Origin: Leisingera aquaemixtae
GTDB taxonomy: Bacteria; Pseudomonadota; Alphaproteobacteria; Rhodobacterales; Rhodobacteraceae
Assembly (NCBI RefSeq): GCF_019801145.1
Contig: NZ_JAHVJQ010000013.1
Location: forward strand, 48,043 to 112,042
Reading direction: 5' to 3'
Length of the DNA stretch: 64,000 nucleotides
Shown here: one piece after another, positions 63,824 through 64,000 of the stretch
Layout of the letters: every line of letters starts with the position of its first letter
Numbering within the stretch: the first letter of the stretch is position 1
The notes under the pieces: generated by a model
What the model was told of the DNA's origin: nothing
Database searches by the model: none
The model's input: only the letters and a program-made list of their open reading frames with translations
Position numbers and translations under genes: made by a program

Positions 63824-63898
63824 TGGGGTGTAGCCAAGTGGTAAGGCAGCGGTTTTTGGTACCGTGTACCGTAGGTTCGAATCCTACCACCCCAGCCA
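63824..63898 (+). tRNA. tRNA-Gln (anticodon TTG), CCA encoded
   Basis: 75 nt with a full cloverleaf: acceptor TGGGGTG pairs with CACCCCA, discriminator G, then CCA. The D-arm contains AGCCAAGTGGTAAGGC. The anticodon arm GCGGT-TTTTGGT-ACCGT places TTG at positions 34-36. The T-arm is TAGG-TTCGAAT-CCTA. The anticodon TTG decodes CAA (and CAG). Confidence 0.95.
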
Positions 63899-64000
63899 TC
63901 GGCCTCTCACACAAGAAAACAAGCATCCGGCGCACCCGTTAGCCCCGAAAAGGCCCCCGGTTTCGGCCCCAGTTGGTTGGCGTGCTGTTGGCGTGTCGGG

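Noticed and set aside
63930..64000. Possible 3' end of an integrase gene after tRNA-Gln
   Set aside because: Only about 20 codons could be read on the - strand and none match an integrase motif.

Overview
The window is high-GC DNA (roughly two thirds GC by eye) with tightly packed, often overlapping genes. The gene set is that of an alphaproteobacterium of the Rhodobacteraceae, most likely the Roseobacter group (Leisingera/Phaeobacter-like): tamAB, a norCBQD operon with nnrS and a Crp/Fnr regulator, a glycerol ABC transporter of the GlpVSTPQ type, an RTX-tailed animal-type haem peroxidase, and hybrid PKS/NRPS genes. The genus is inferred from gene content only.

Layout. 1-4888: tamA (5' part missing) and tamB, outer-membrane assembly. 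4981-32904: a large surface-polysaccharide locus. It has two family-2 glycosyltransferases, a WecG/TagA/CpsF glycosyltransferase and a Wzy/ligase-like membrane protein. Next comes a seven-gene, translationally coupled block on the + strand (9643-26634): iterative-type PKS, glycosyltransferase, formyltransferase-NRPS with an embedded luciferase-like monooxygenase, Sfp/EntD-type phosphopantetheinyl transferase, two SGNH-like proteins (one fused to a glycoside-hydrolase-like domain) and another glycosyltransferase. It ends with a GT4 glycosyltransferase, a Wzx-type flippase, a Wzz-type chain-length protein, a CpsD-like P-loop protein and an initiating sugar-phosphate transferase. The block looks like a route to a lipid- or acyl-amino-acid-decorated glycan, or a glycosylated lipopeptide, and is the best candidate here for an undescribed system.

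33612-36540: a degenerate DgoK-like pseudokinase, a DinB-like metal-binding protein and an rRNA (adenine/guanine) methyltransferase. 36807-42821: glycerol ABC transporter operon glpV-glpS-glpT-glpP-glpQ-DUF2160, in which the two ATPases carry complementary defects. 43067-46399: BlaI/M56-peptidase pair, a CelD/FemAB-like acyltransferase and a small secreted EF-hand protein. 46526-51413 (- strand): nitric oxide reductase operon norC-norB-norQ-norD plus two tiny membrane-protein genes. 51538-51747: a small DUF1858-like protein. 51748-53400: a lower-GC patch with a 123-nt, self-complementary leader, a yjhX-like gene and two GNAT acetyltransferases. 53453-55588: Crp/Fnr regulator and nnrS, whose shared intergenic region holds a TTG-N8-CAA box and a perfect terminator hairpin. 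55699-63512: di-haem peroxidase, hybrid histidine kinase, secreted RTX haem peroxidase and a long CoA-transferase. 63824-63898: tRNA-Gln(TTG).

Working together, the nor/nnrS/Crp-Fnr genes detoxify nitric oxide and share a conserved 17-bp motif. The polysaccharide genes cover initiation, glycosyl transfer, flipping, polymerisation and length control. The PKS/NRPS block supplies its own carrier-protein activating enzyme.
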